Assembly: GCF_963678635.1 (NCBI RefSeq)
Contig: NC_087063.1
Location: 54,577,074 to 54,641,073, forward strand
Reading direction: 5' to 3'
Source of the DNA: Symsagittifera roscoffensis
Taxonomy: Eukaryota > Xenacoelomorpha > Acoela > Convolutidae
DNA: 64,000 bases
Shown: in pieces, positions 46,545 to 57,758 of the stretch
Numbering within the stretch: the first letter of the stretch is position 1
How the letters are laid out: each line of letters opens with the position of its first letter
Position numbers and translations under genes: made by a program
Notes under the pieces: generated by a model
What the model was told of the DNA's origin: nothing
Database searches by the model: none
Seen by the model: only the letters and a program-made list of their open reading frames with translations

Positions 46545-47434
46545 GGTTCAACAAAATCAGGACTAAAACATCATTCTAAAAAGATACCTCTTTTCAATAA
46601 GAACATTTTAGTACTATTAGAGAATTTAGGATTGCTCTAAGGGTTAAAAATAAGTCCCGCGTAGTTGAGTTTAACTGAAAGTAGCGTACACAACGCAGCA
46701 AAGCGAATTTTTTTTCGAAACTAAAATTGCTTGAACTTTCTGAATATTGCAAATAGATGAGTCCATTTTGTATTCTTGATTTGCATTTCACTGTTCTGTC
46801 AATTCAAGTTCAAAAGGTGGCTTTTATTCAACAATGGGTACCCTCAACAACATTTTGAAGAAAGAATCGCGTGAGACTTAGGTCCCAAATTGCTGTTGAA
46901 CCACTCAAAATTATGCCACTTGAATGAGTTTGGGAAGCGAAGTTACACCATCTGAAGTGAGATGGGCGAATACACTTCAGCTGTTCCGATAAGCTTGCTG
47001 ATACATGCTTACCTAATGCGACCGGATCAGTTATGCATAACGTGTTTAGTAACTGCCAAAAAGATGAAGATAATAATATTATTATGTGATTTTGTTATAA
47101 TTAGATATAAACCTCCTGAGAGTTCTTAACAGCACAGCACCATGCAGATGAGAATTTATTTTTTTGGAAAATTAAAAAAAAAACGGAATATCTAGGAAAC
47201 TACAAGGTTTTGAGCAGTCACATTTGAAAGTAGTGAGTTATGACCGATGTGGTTAACTCATAGAGTAATTTCGGATAGGGTACACCGTCTGCTCGTCACG
47301 CTATCTTATTTTCGGCCGGATAGATTCGTGCAACTTCTTAGTCTAATACCGATCCTAATCTTACTCTTATACTATTCTAGACTCAGGTTGTTTAACTAGT
47401 CTCTGCTAGGCTCAATAGATCTAGGGTATACTGG
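46545..47434. other. Intergenic upstream of the chloride exchanger
   Basis: 5' flank of the ClC-7-type gene, no conserved frame. The outer border of the element B 5' LTR may lie in the right part but could not be placed. Confidence 0.35.
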
Positions 47435-47662
47435 TTTATGTGACATTCGACCAGAATGTGAAAAATGCAATCTCTGCAGAATTCGGAATTTTAGCAGTAA
47501 GCCTTCCGGATTGGTGGTTTTTAAGAACTAAGGGCGTTATTGGAACGTTTATGTGACATTCGACCAGAATGGCCAAAATGCAATTTATGCAGACTTCGAA
47601 GTTTTAGCAGTAAGCCTTCCGAGTTGATGATTTCGAAGGATTAGCGACGTTATTGGAACGTT
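47435..47662. repeat. 113-bp tandem duplication
   Basis: Units start at 47,435 and 47,548 with TTTATGTGACATTCGACCAG and end GTTATTGGAACG. About 80 percent identical. They contain AGTAAGCCTTCCG, related to the CCTTCCGG/CCGGAAGG motif that recurs in the element B leader. Possibly in the U3 part of the LTR. Confidence 0.85.
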
Positions 47663-47984
47663 TAGCCAAACGGTGAGGGCTAGAATATTCTAGTATTTTA
47701 AATTTTCAAAATTTCGAATGATGACGTCACATTTCGGAGAAATGCTGAAACGGCCATTTTTAACAAAAAGCGAGTGAAAAAAGAGAACAACTTTATCTGT
47801 GATTGCGAACAGGACGAAAATCGAGATTAAAGAAAAACGACAACGAACTACAATAGCAGAGAACGTTCCAAGTTGCAACTATTGTGCTGCTGCAATAGTT
47901 GCAAGGCCGTTGCCAACAACGGTGAAGGGTGAGAACCAGCCTTCAGGATTGGCGTGAAATTGAACTTGAGGAGCTTGATTCACT

Positions 47985-48474
47985 GGATTCAAGAATCCGG
48001 AAGGGTTTCGGGACTGGAACTTTTAGCCTTTTATATAAACTTTTAGCTTCTTTTCATGTCCTGAATTGAATTTAATTAACAACTGGATTCATTTTGATAA
48101 GGATGAGAAGCTAGGAGTTGGGGGGAAAGGGTTGATCCATCTTCGATGGAGATGATGGTTTTTATCTACTGAACAAAAACAATAGTAATATAATAAGTAG
48201 TAGCCCTGTTTTTAGGAGTGACCTCGTGGTCTGGGGATACTGAGACCCAGCCATGAGCTCACTATTTTTGCATGTAATTCAGTTAATTAGAGCGTTCTGG
48301 TCGAAGCCGGAGAGCAGTAACGTTTTTGTCGACCCGATGTAAGAAAGACCACCGAAAAGTACTGGCTTGGTAGAGACGGTGAAAAACATGCAAAGCTCTG
48401 TTTAGACGCTAGCCAGTCGTCTTAAGACTTAGTTTTGTTATCCGTCGATATGTATCTTCCGGGCGAATGTTACA
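47985..48474 (+). repeat. Element B 5' LTR, 3' portion
   Basis: Homologous to the solo LTR fragment at 11,940-12,408. It ends TGTTACA, and both copies diverge immediately after that. A TATATAA box lies at 48,032-48,038, absent from the older copy. Transcription of the element presumably starts shortly downstream. The left limit given is the start of detectable homology, not the LTR end. Confidence 0.65.
48032..48038 (+). promoter_or_regulatory. Candidate TATA box of the element B LTR
   Basis: TATATAA inside the LTR, about 440 bases before its 3' end. Position fits a U3/R promoter; no initiator or polyadenylation signal was firmly identified. Confidence 0.4.
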
Positions 48475-48486
48475 TGTATGTTTTTA

Positions 48487-48501
48487 TGGCGCTCCTGGGT
48501 G
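48487..48501 (+). promoter_or_regulatory. Candidate primer-binding site of element B
   Basis: TGGCGCTCCTGGGTG, identical to the minus-strand 15-mer of element A. It starts 12 bases after the LTR end, further than the usual 0-5. The tRNA was not identified. Confidence 0.6.
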
Positions 48502-51451
48502 TTATTCTTTCATAACATCATGACCGGCGGAACCGTTAACGAGCACTCCGCGCCGAGCGGATGCTCACATTAACGCCCTTAATAGGCCTAAACTGCCGGG
48601 GCGGAAGGGTAGTTCGGAACGCGGAAGCCTTCCGGATTACCGTGAATAGTTTTTTAACCTAGTTAAGACCGAAAATTCACGAACCAGGAAGGGTGGGGGG
48701 AATCATGAACCCCTCATCCCCTGAGTGGTTTGTGACCAAAAACACTTAAAGATATAAGCAAAACCAAACAAAAAGTAGTATAGTACCCAAGAAAAACAAA
48801 AAACATAAAAAATAACCGAAAAAACCAAAAACAGTAAAAAAAAAAAAGTAAAAAATCAGTAGAAATCATCCCCCCAGACAAGATGTGATTCAACGCCCCC
48901 GTTTGTTGTTGATAGATATATTGTTGTTACAGGCATTTATATCAGTCAGGATCGTTACGATCAATTTTGTGGCCCGTTTGTGAGGCTTGTACTGTAGGGT
49001 TATTTGAGCATTTAAGCACGTTAATGATAAATTGCGCTCAATCCGGAAGGGTCAGCTGATTTGCGCTCAATTCGGAAGGGTCTTGGGTGAAGACCGATCC
49101 GGCAAGCAGTTCAAGGAGCAACAAGAAGGGGCTCAACGACAACAACAATCGACTGTTGGGTATCGTTAACAAGTTTTGTATCCCTTTTGGTACAAAAAGT
49201 AAGATAGTAATCTGTGGGGGGCTCGACAGTGCTGCACTGTAGTGACCCTTCACCGAACTGCGAATATCCGAGTTAAGCACCTTAATTCGGATAATAAACA
49301 AACCCGGAGGGGTATAGTATTACTAATATTATTACTTGTATAGCCTATATTAATAGTCTTATATCGTTTTTCAGTGAAAAACAACGAAAACAGACCGGTT
49401 TTTAGGGTCAAAATAGCGATATTTTGATCCCCCCACAAGTCGCGATTTTTGAGATATCGATATTTTTTGAAACGGAAAAAAGCGCTAAGTTAGTGTGTTA
49501 CATCGTGACTGCACTACTGTAATAAGTAGAACCGGTTAACTTTAGTTCGGAAGTGGTTGGAACTAGTTTGGTACAAAAAACCAAATTTTCCCATTTTTTG
49601 ATAGTAAGAAACACTATAAAATCAGAAATTTTTTTGAAATCTTTGAGTTAGGACAGTAAAAATAGTTGATCGGACAACGTCCACTGGTGAATCTACGAGT
49701 TTTAAAACCCGCTACCCGAAAGCCTTCCGGGTCGCAGAGAAATCGAACATAACGTGTTTGATTTGGTGGATTCATCAATCCGGAGGGGTCCAGGTAGCAT
49801 AGTTTTTCGCAAATTTTTTCTACAAAAGCGTTTTAGATCGGGTCTTTTGCATTGAACTAGAAGAGTATAGGCCTTCTGAGCTCAGATCAATAATTTTTAG
49901 GTCGAAAGGACCAGATTTGCGGAAAAAGTTAGGCGGAACCTATAAGAGAGAAAATTTTTGAGTTTGGAAGAAAGACGTTTTAGTTAATAACTTTGGAACT
50001 ACTGAGCATATTGAGTTGATCTTGGTACCAATAGATCAGAAATTAGCTGAGCTTACTGATAGGGTCAGAAATTTTTTTTGGAAAAGTAAGCGAGAAAATT
50101 TTTGAGATTGTTTTTAGCAAAATTACACAAATCCGGAGGGGTACACCCTTCACGTTTTAAAAACTTTTCTGAAAAACCCTTATACCCCTACCAAAAGTTG
50201 ATAGCGATTGACCTAAGTAATTTAAGTCAGTTCTAGACAAAAAGGGAGGGCTGAAGGCACAAGACAACCATAATAGAGTCGAAATTAGGCAAGTGATAAG
50301 ACCCTTCACCGTTAGTGTGAATTGTCAAATAAGTGCCTTAACTTCAATCCGGAGGGGTCTAGGAAAGGACCCTATACCCTTCCCAGTTAATTCAAACAGC
50401 ATAAAAGCAACGCAGAACGTATCCGGAGGGGTATAAGCTGAAATTAAGAAAACTAAGAAAAGCTACTTTGACAGAGCTAAGGGCTCCCAATCCGGAGGGG
50501 TCGAAATTTTTCAAAGTCAGAGGGGTCCGAATCCGGAGGGGTCTTATAGTTGCTAATTCGGAGGGGTCCAAATCCGGAGGGGTCTACTATTAACTAACTC
50601 GGAGGGGTCCCAATCCGGAGGGGTCCATATTCAGACAGTCCGGAAGGGTCCTATTTGTGCCAATCCGGAGGGGTATTATTTTATTAAGGACTTAGGTAAA
50701 CGAAAGAAAGACTAAAAAGCGAGAGGTATTAGGTTATTAATACACAGGCTAGGTATCAGTGACTGCACTGGTAACTTGCCTTTCAAAAAGAACCAGACTA
50801 ATACAAAACAGGTCCGAACTCGGATATTCGCGACACTAAGTCTAAATTAAAAAGAGCGTGACTCATTGGTGTGGATTGAAACATAATACGTTTTTGGGAA
50901 AAGTGACTGCCCTGAGGATTTTAGTAGGTCTAGCTCGGGCAGTCCGAAGGCAGAATAGGTAACACAGTACTCGGTGGGTGCAATAGACGCCCACTTGAGA
51001 AAATTACTGCCTTCAAAGTTTTGTCTGTTTGGTGCAGCACCAAGCAGGGAAAGCTTTTTCTTTAAAAGACAGGTTCGACTATTGTACTGCGACCGACTAA
51101 GAGTACAAGACACATACGTTTTTTATATATACATTCATATTGTGTCAATATATATTTTTTGTTTTTGATTTTAAATCAACCTAAACTGTGCTTGATTGGG
51201 TAGTGAGTACACTATCTTTTAAATTGACTGATAACATCATATTGTGCTAGTTTCCAGATCTTTGGAACGATAATCGGCTAGTGTGAATAAATTTTATACA
51301 AACTGTACTCTGACAACATACAGGGATTCGTGGTCACTATTTAGTAGAATCTGGTGAAATTTATTGTGTTGTGTCATTATTATTGTTAATAAAACTATAA
51401 GGTCTCTAGCAATTGAGTCAAGAGTGGGCATAGGAAAGTGACAAATAAAGA
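48502..51451 (+). other. Element B 5' leader with repeated TCCGGAGGGGTC motif
   Basis: No long reading frame over 2.95 kb. About sixteen copies of TCCGGAGGGGTC or one-base variants (TTCGGAGGGGTC, TCCGGAAGGGTC) lie between 49,040 and 50,680, densest at 50,490-50,680, at irregular spacing. Complementary GACCCTTC stretches (at about 49,240 and 50,300) could pair with them. Short frames such as 50,847-51,113 have no family signature. Confidence 0.7.
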
Positions 51452-52879
51452 ATGAGTTTAAACAAGTCAAGGACACCAAAACGAGGTAATAGCTCTAGGA
51501 AATTCATACCTGAAAAGCAAAGAAAAACGATGACCGATCCTTTTGTGGATTGGATCAAGCGATCCCGGTCCGATAAAGAGGAGACGGTTTCAGGCAGAAT
51601 GGTTGAGACGAGAAGTCAGAAGACCTCAGAAGAGCGAAGAGAACTGTTAGAAGTGGAGGTCAATACGGACCATACCATGAACGACAACCAGGGAGTAAAT
51701 GGACTGGAAGGGAGAGGCAGAAGGCTGGCGAGTGAATCTACTCCGGTAGAACAAGGCCATGATTTTGCCACTTCCACCGGGACATTGGATCGAGAGGATA
51801 TGTCGGAACTGTCCGACATCTCAACTGAAGTAACGGCAACTAGAAGATCTCCGACAGACAACACTATGGTGGCAAACGGAACTGGGAAACAAACAACCTC
51901 ATCATCGTTCTCAGAAAGAATGAAGAACACCTTCGGAAACATCTTTCCATTCAGCATGGGAGGAGGAGCAGGAAACGATGATGAGTCCCAGGAGGAAGAG
52001 GATGAAGAGGAGCAAGGGGACTTTGGATCTCAAGTCAGCCTCAATAGTTCGATCCAGGAGAGTGAGGCACACGTCGGAAGAGAGACTGGAACCATGGATA
52101 AATTTGGTGTAGTGACAACGATAAGCAAAGAGGCAAACACACCGGGCCAGTCAAAGGACTTCGCGATTAGGACAAGTTCGGAGCCACAACCTGGAGAGAG
52201 TAGAACCAGAGGGCTTGGCAACGCGTTAATGGATCCTGAATTAAATAATGAAAAGCCGTTGAAGCAGAGAGTCAAGGCCCGGATCTCGACAAGCACGAAG
52301 TTACCTGGGACCGACAGGGTTACACCACCACTAGTGACGCCACTCGTGGATAACGGGGCAGCACTAGAGGAAGCCTTAAACAACATAGTGGGCAGTTTAG
52401 GAGAACAAAATGAACAGATGTCGATAAGGATGAGTGAACTAGAAAGAGCAGTTCACATTGAAAGAGAAAGTCTGCGGGAAGAAATAAACCGCAACAGACA
52501 AGAAGTTGGCAGAAGCGAAAAACGCTTGAAAGAAAGAACGGACGAACATATGACGAGGAACTTGTCGCGAATGACAAGAGAGGCGGAACAGAGGGAGTTA
52601 CGCTTAAGAGCCGACATGGAGAAATTAAGAATTCAGCAAGAGCAGTCTCTTGGGTCTCTTGACACAAAGATAGACGCGATGATGGAGAGGCGAACTCAGG
52701 CTATCATGGATAGGTTGGACGGGCTACTAAGCAGCAAGAGTGGACCAAAAGAAGGAGAGCCGAACTCGGGAGGTCCCAGCAGGGAACCGAGGGTGAACTT
52801 CAATGAACATCAAAGGAGGAAGACGTATGGATCCACTAGAGGCAGGGGCAGTTCATCAGGCTATGCCACAAGGGGGTAA
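51452..52879 (+). CDS. Element B ORF1: coiled-coil Gag-like protein
   Basis: 475 residues from ATG 51,452; a second in-frame ATG gives MVETRSQ, aligned with MVNTRSN in element A. The first ~280 residues are polar and probably disordered, with an acidic run (DDESQEEEDEEEQGDF). Residues of about 300-425 are a long heptad region (LEEALNNIVGSLGEQ to ERRTQAIMDRL), so the protein likely multimerises. The basic tail (RRKTYGSTRGRG) may bind RNA. There is no capsid domain or zinc knuckle; these begin in ORF2, which is +1 relative to ORF1 and overlaps its last 77 bases. By position it corresponds to the N-terminal matrix-like part of Gag. Confidence 0.8.
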   Translation: MSLNKSRTPKRGNSSRKFIPEKQRKTMTDPFVDWIKRSRSDKEETVSGRMVETRSQKTSEERRELLEVEVNTDHTMNDNQGVNGLEGRGRRLASESTPVEQGHDFATSTGTLDREDMSELSDISTEVTATRRSPTDNTMVANGTGKQTTSSSFSERMKNTFGNIFPFSMGGGAGNDDESQEEEDEEEQGDFGSQVSLNSSIQESEAHVGRETGTMDKFGVVTTISKEANTPGQSKDFAIRTSSEPQPGESRTRGLGNALMDPELNNEKPLKQRVKARISTSTKLPGTDRVTPPLVTPLVDNGAALEEALNNIVGSLGEQNEQMSIRMSELERAVHIERESLREEINRNRQEVGRSEKRLKERTDEHMTRNLSRMTREAEQRELRLRADMEKLRIQQEQSLGSLDTKIDAMMERRTQAIMDRLDGLLSSKSGPKEGEPNSGGPSREPRVNFNEHQRRKTYGSTRGRGSSSGYATRG

Positions 52880-55800
52880 TACAGCATGGGGCCCGAACAG
52901 TAGAGCAAGTTCAACGGGGAACAGACAAACCTCGAACGAACGACCAACGCAAAGCACACATGCGACTGGGAGAAGCGATTCTAGCAACATGGGGCATACA
53001 AGCCCGAGGAGGAGTCATATGGGCCAAGCGGGAAACGCTCATGGTGATTCGGATTGCAGGGATGCACCGCACACAGAGCCTTCGACAAGGTGTGAGGACA
53101 CTCAAGCGGGACACTCAAGGGATGCTACGGCAATGGCCACAGCATTTAAACCCCTGAACAGGTCTTTAGAGACATTCCTGACGAGGTTATCAAGAACCAA
53201 TGAACGCAGTGAGAAGTCCAGAAGAGTCTTTAAGAAACCAAGATGCTACAAAGACGAATCTGATGGCTGTATTGATACCTGGATAGAGGTAATGAAGCTG
53301 CATTTCGAGGAAGAGGACTTGTCGGAGAGACAGGAATGCAGCGCGCTCACCAGCAACTTAGAAGGGACAGCCCTTTCTGGGATGGCCAAGAAACAGTATC
53401 AACGTGACACTGCTGAGAAAATCTTCGAAATCTTGTTAAACCGTTTCGGATCAGGGGTGCAGGGGCACCAGGCGATGATGCGCTTCGAGAAACGGAGGCA
53501 ACGAGAAGATGAAACAATAGACAAGTTTCTCGATGATTTGGAAATGCTGAGAAGACGCAGCCAACCGGATGAGTCAAACCGAAGGATGAACCTGGCCGTA
53601 GCCTCAAAATTCATCGATGGTGTGAAAAATGATGAACTTCGTACGATGCTAGCAACGCATTACACACCACTATCAACTAATGCGCCAACACCGGAGGAGT
53701 TGAGGCTCAAATCAAAAGAGTATCTTTTGTTGAAACCTCCTTCGAGATCTGGATATTACAAGAACAATTATGGCAATTTTAACAACGGACCAGCAAACCA
53801 AGGGAACAATTGGTACAAACCGAGGGATGATATGGACAAGAGACGTTCTTGTGCTAATTGCAGTTCAACAGACCATCATGTGTCGGCATGCCCAGCTTAC
53901 AAACAAGGCATGAAAGCAATAGGCTTTAGCCTCGAGGACGAAGATGCGTCAGAGTTGCATCATGAGGATTTCATGAGAGGAGTAATTGCGAAATTCGGCC
54001 CGAGGTGTTTCTTTTGTAACTTGGAAGGTCATTTTATATCAGATTGTCCGCAATTCTGGGATGCAGTGGCAGACATCAAGCATCCAAGACATGAAGAAGC
54101 TTTGTCAGGAGTGAAAGCCAGCAAGGCTCGACTTTTGAGTGAAGCGGAGGCACGCAGAAAGGATAAACCTCAAGAGCTGGTGGCAAAGAAGATGCAAGCG
54201 GTAACAGAGGAAGCATGTGAACCGGAACCAGCAACGGCGGCCGATGACTTCAAAATCGATTATAGGGCAGCTGCGAGGGATGCTATAAATAGAGTACAGC
54301 AGGAACTAGTGACGAAAGAGATTGAGCAAAAGGTGAAACTCGAGCTGGAGAATGAAAAATTACAGGAGCAACTGAACGCCTTTGAAGCAACGGAAGTTGA
54401 AGAGGCAAAAGCACCAAGCAGCTTGAGCATGAAACTTAATGTTATCTCTGGTCAGAGGTTCGGTATGGCACCGCAAGGAAGTAAAATACAATCGATAATC
54501 TCGGTGGCAGGGCATCAGGTAATCAGAAATCTGAGTGAACCATCTGAGTTCACTTTGATGCATTTGGACACATATGCAGACTATCTGAGGCAGATGGAGC
54601 CACGCACCGAGTCGAGGGCTGTGAGGGCACTACTAACCACGGGTGGCCCTCGCATGAAGAAACTTCATGGACGCTACCTAGAAGTCTATGGGCCGTATCA
54701 AGTGATGCTGAACGTGGATGGGATCAGCATCTACACCAGGACTTATGTAACAACAGATGATGACCAAATAGGGCAGATCTATTTGGGAGAAGAGGAACTC
54801 AAAGTCCGCAGGATAGGCCATGACGCCATGATGGAACAAGACGCGGTACACATTGGATATGAAGCAGATGTGACAGCACACCTGCTCGACACAAACGGAA
54901 CAAAAATCGGAGTCACAGGGCTTCTGGACACAGGAGCGGTGGTGAGTGTGATGCTGATAAAAACTTGGGAAAGAATGGGCTTCACACGGGAAGATCTGAT
55001 TCCTACGAACCTCCGACTGGCCGCCGCAAATCGAGGAGCCATCTACGTGGCCGGAAGAACACCGATAACGGTCCTTCACATGGGAGGACGAGACCTTTGG
55101 ATGAGCTTCCTGGTGGTAGAGAATCTGGACGACGCCGACCAATTCATCTTGGGCAGAGATTTTGTCAGGAATTTTGACGTGATGATTGACTTGAACAACG
55201 GTCTAATACGGATTAGAAACCCGGACCGAAAGTATGTTAAGAGACCAATTAATAGGATAATAACAGATGAAAATAAGGTACCAGTTTTTTTGGATAGAAA
55301 AGTAAAGTTACAACCAGGACAAGCTGTAGTAGCAATTTTTAGAATGAGAAATTTGAATTCGTTGAGTGATAGTAAACAGGTTTGCTTGGTACCGAATCCA
55401 AATAGTCAGAGTTCGGTGATTTTAGGCCGGAGCTTCTCGGTAACGCGAAACGGACTGTGTGTCAGTGTGTTGTTGAACACACTGGACACCACGGTTTCAA
55501 TCCAGCGTGGAAAGAAGCTTGGCTACGCCTTGCCGATGAGGACCGACTATGAGGAGACAGAAAACTCGAAGAAATATAGTGTGAAAGACTGTCCTTATCA
55601 TGCAAATAAAGATAAAATCTTAAAGAGAATTAATGAATTAAAATCTATTCATAAATTGTTTTCAATGAAATCCGAAACGGACGACGGCTTATCAAGCTGC
55701 TCGAATTTTCCGGAACGCCCCTCGTCACATGAACTAGATTCCGACAAACCGGTTTTGCCAGAAATAGAACATTTGAAAGGAAAAATAGGGGAGGGAGATT

Positions 55801-57758
55801 TCGAAAAATTGCGGGACCTCCTAAATCGGAACGCCGAGGTATTTTCAAAACATAAGGCGGACATCGGTTGCTGTAACTTCGTCGAACACGAAATCGAACT
55901 AGAAGAGGGCGCCGTTCCCCATAGGGAAGGCGCAAGGCGAATGACGCCACATAAATCGGAAGCGTGCCGAGCGGAAATAGAAATGTTGCTTGAATACGAC
56001 ATGATAGAACCCTCGAAATCGCCGTGGGCTTGCGGGGTAGTCATGGCGAAAAAGAAAGGGGGGCAGCTTAGATTTTGTTGCGACTTTCGTTACTTGAACG
56101 CGGTAACGATTAAAGATGCGTACCCGTTACCGCGAATAGACGAGAGCCTATCCAAACTTGGTGATGCAAAGTTCTTCACCACATTGGACTTGGGTTCTGC
56201 CTTCTGGCAGGTTCCTCTGGGAAAGAAGGACAGAGAGAAAACCGGTTTCGCGTGCGAATTGGGGTTGTACCAGTGGAAGAGGATGCCCTTCGGCTTGTGC
56301 AATGCAACAGCAACTTTTCAAAGGCTGATGGCTCAGGCTTTGACAGGAGTGACCAAAAAGTACGGGAATCTCTTGATGTGCTACGTGGATGATGTAGTCA
56401 TAGCGACACCGACCCTGGAGGATCACATTGATCGGCTCTATGAGGTCTTCGGATGTATGAAAAGAGCAGGCTTGAAATGCAAACCATCGAAATGTGAAAT
56501 CCTTAGGAATTCGATCAAGTACCTGGGAAGAATGGTGGACAGGCATGGTGTGAGGCCAGATCCAGAAGCAGTAGAGGCTGTGCTGACATGGAAGGCTCCG
56601 AGGACGGACACACAACTAATGAGCTTCCTGGGGTTTGCCAATTATTACCGTGAATTCATTAAAGGATATGCGGACAAGGTGTACCCGATGCAGAAGCTGA
56701 TGCGCAACAAAAGGAAGAAGTTCGAATGGAACGATGAGGCACAAGTTGCTTTCGAGAACATAAAGCGGGAACTGTGCGAAGCGCCAGTGCTGGGCATGCC
56801 TACAGAAAAGGGCATGTATGTTCTCGACACAGACGCATCGGTGGTGGCCATCTCAGGAATATTGCATCAAGAGCAAGAATGGAACGGAAGAACAGTTCTC
56901 CGTCCCATTGCATACGGCAGCAATGTCTTGAGTGACACAGAGATGAAATATGGCGCACCGAAAGCAGAAATGTTTGCAGTAGTCACCTTCGTGGAAAAGT
57001 ACCGTGCATACTTGGGGAGCGCTCCCTTCAAGTTACGCGTGGACAACAGAGCGTTATCCTGGTTGAAGACCTACTCGATGGATCAGAGTTATATTGGTAG
57101 ATGGATAGTAAGATTGGATGGCTACCATATGATAATCGAACATAGGATGCGTGATAAACATCAGAATGCTGACAGTCTCAGCAAGAAAACTGAGTTCTAT
57201 GAAAGATTGGAACAGAAGCAGGCCAATCAGGCGGAAGTAAAGGAGGGATTCTCGTTTCTGGACAAAGAAACTTATGAAGCGCTTCCCTTAACGAGATGGT
57301 TGGATAAGTCTGGACATCCAATTCCGGGGCATCCTGAGTTACCTGTAGAGAAAGCAGCCGAGATAAAGATCCTGTCAAGGGAGGACCCGGTCCCATTGGA
57401 TCTGTTGTTGCGCTCGAACCTGGTCCAGCAGGAACTCTCTCGCATGAATATAAACAGCCTCTCATTATTGGATAAAACGGTGCAAGTCACACCACAAGTA
57501 ATGCGGATGCTGGGTGGATTGTTAGAAAGAGAAGTGACCAGAGATGACCCCGAGTGGACAGCAGCAGTGGCATCGCTGACAGTCAGTGAGAAGGTGAAGA
57601 TCATGCCGTCCAGACGACAACACGAAGAGAACGAGAGGGATTGTAGGACAATAGTTCAGCAACTAGTATCCTCAATACCCCAGGAGATTTTAACCAGTAC
57701 TTCTTACGGACAGAAAGGAGGGAGAGCGGCAAGCAAAAGAAAACTGTCACCTTTGTAG
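52803..57758 (+). CDS. Element B ORF2: capsid-nucleocapsid-protease-RT-RNase H polyprotein
   Basis: 1,651 residues from ATG 52,803 (frame open from 52,797). Order: retrotransposon Gag core at about 120-320 (CIDTWIEVMKLHFEE, ILLNRFGSG, FEKRRQREDETIDKFLDDLE) and two CCHC knuckles near 350 and 402 (CANCSSTDHHVSAC, CFFCNLEGHFISDC). A linker leads to protease with D709-T-G-A and ILGRDF. Reverse transcriptase has FTTLDLGSAFWQVPL (motif A) and Y1194-V-D-D. RNase H has DTDAS near 1,342, SDTEMKYGAPKAE and VDNRALSW. Capsid and protease are in one frame without the usual shift; instead the break comes after RNase H. Expression relative to ORF1 could be +1 frameshift, reinitiation or the ATG. It is fully open and presumably active. 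Confidence 0.93.
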   Translation: MNIKGGRRMDPLEAGAVHQAMPQGGNTAWGPNSRASSTGNRQTSNERPTQSTHATGRSDSSNMGHTSPRRSHMGQAGNAHGDSDCRDAPHTEPSTRCEDTQAGHSRDATAMATAFKPLNRSLETFLTRLSRTNERSEKSRRVFKKPRCYKDESDGCIDTWIEVMKLHFEEEDLSERQECSALTSNLEGTALSGMAKKQYQRDTAEKIFEILLNRFGSGVQGHQAMMRFEKRRQREDETIDKFLDDLEMLRRRSQPDESNRRMNLAVASKFIDGVKNDELRTMLATHYTPLSTNAPTPEELRLKSKEYLLLKPPSRSGYYKNNYGNFNNGPANQGNNWYKPRDDMDKRRSCANCSSTDHHVSACPAYKQGMKAIGFSLEDEDASELHHEDFMRGVIAKFGPRCFFCNLEGHFISDCPQFWDAVADIKHPRHEEALSGVKASKARLLSEAEARRKDKPQELVAKKMQAVTEEACEPEPATAADDFKIDYRAAARDAINRVQQELVTKEIEQKVKLELENEKLQEQLNAFEATEVEEAKAPSSLSMKLNVISGQRFGMAPQGSKIQSIISVAGHQVIRNLSEPSEFTLMHLDTYADYLRQMEPRTESRAVRALLTTGGPRMKKLHGRYLEVYGPYQVMLNVDGISIYTRTYVTTDDDQIGQIYLGEEELKVRRIGHDAMMEQDAVHIGYEADVTAHLLDTNGTKIGVTGLLDTGAVVSVMLIKTWERMGFTREDLIPTNLRLAAANRGAIYVAGRTPITVLHMGGRDLWMSFLVVENLDDADQFILGRDFVRNFDVMIDLNNGLIRIRNPDRKYVKRPINRIITDENKVPVFLDRKVKLQPGQAVVAIFRMRNLNSLSDSKQVCLVPNPNSQSSVILGRSFSVTRNGLCVSVLLNTLDTTVSIQRGKKLGYALPMRTDYEETENSKKYSVKDCPYHANKDKILKRINELKSIHKLFSMKSETDDGLSSCSNFPERPSSHELDSDKPVLPEIEHLKGKIGEGDFEKLRDLLNRNAEVFSKHKADIGCCNFVEHEIELEEGAVPHREGARRMTPHKSEACRAEIEMLLEYDMIEPSKSPWACGVVMAKKKGGQLRFCCDFRYLNAVTIKDAYPLPRIDESLSKLGDAKFFTTLDLGSAFWQVPLGKKDREKTGFACELGLYQWKRMPFGLCNATATFQRLMAQALTGVTKKYGNLLMCYVDDVVIATPTLEDHIDRLYEVFGCMKRAGLKCKPSKCEILRNSIKYLGRMVDRHGVRPDPEAVEAVLTWKAPRTDTQLMSFLGFANYYREFIKGYADKVYPMQKLMRNKRKKFEWNDEAQVAFENIKRELCEAPVLGMPTEKGMYVLDTDASVVAISGILHQEQEWNGRTVLRPIAYGSNVLSDTEMKYGAPKAEMFAVVTFVEKYRAYLGSAPFKLRVDNRALSWLKTYSMDQSYIGRWIVRLDGYHMIIEHRMRDKHQNADSLSKKTEFYERLEQKQANQAEVKEGFSFLDKETYEALPLTRWLDKSGHPIPGHPELPVEKAAEIKILSREDPVPLDLLLRSNLVQQELSRMNINSLSLLDKTVQVTPQVMRMLGGLLEREVTRDDPEWTAAVASLTVSEKVKIMPSRRQHEENERDCRTIVQQLVSSIPQEILTSTSYGQKGGRAASKRKLSPL

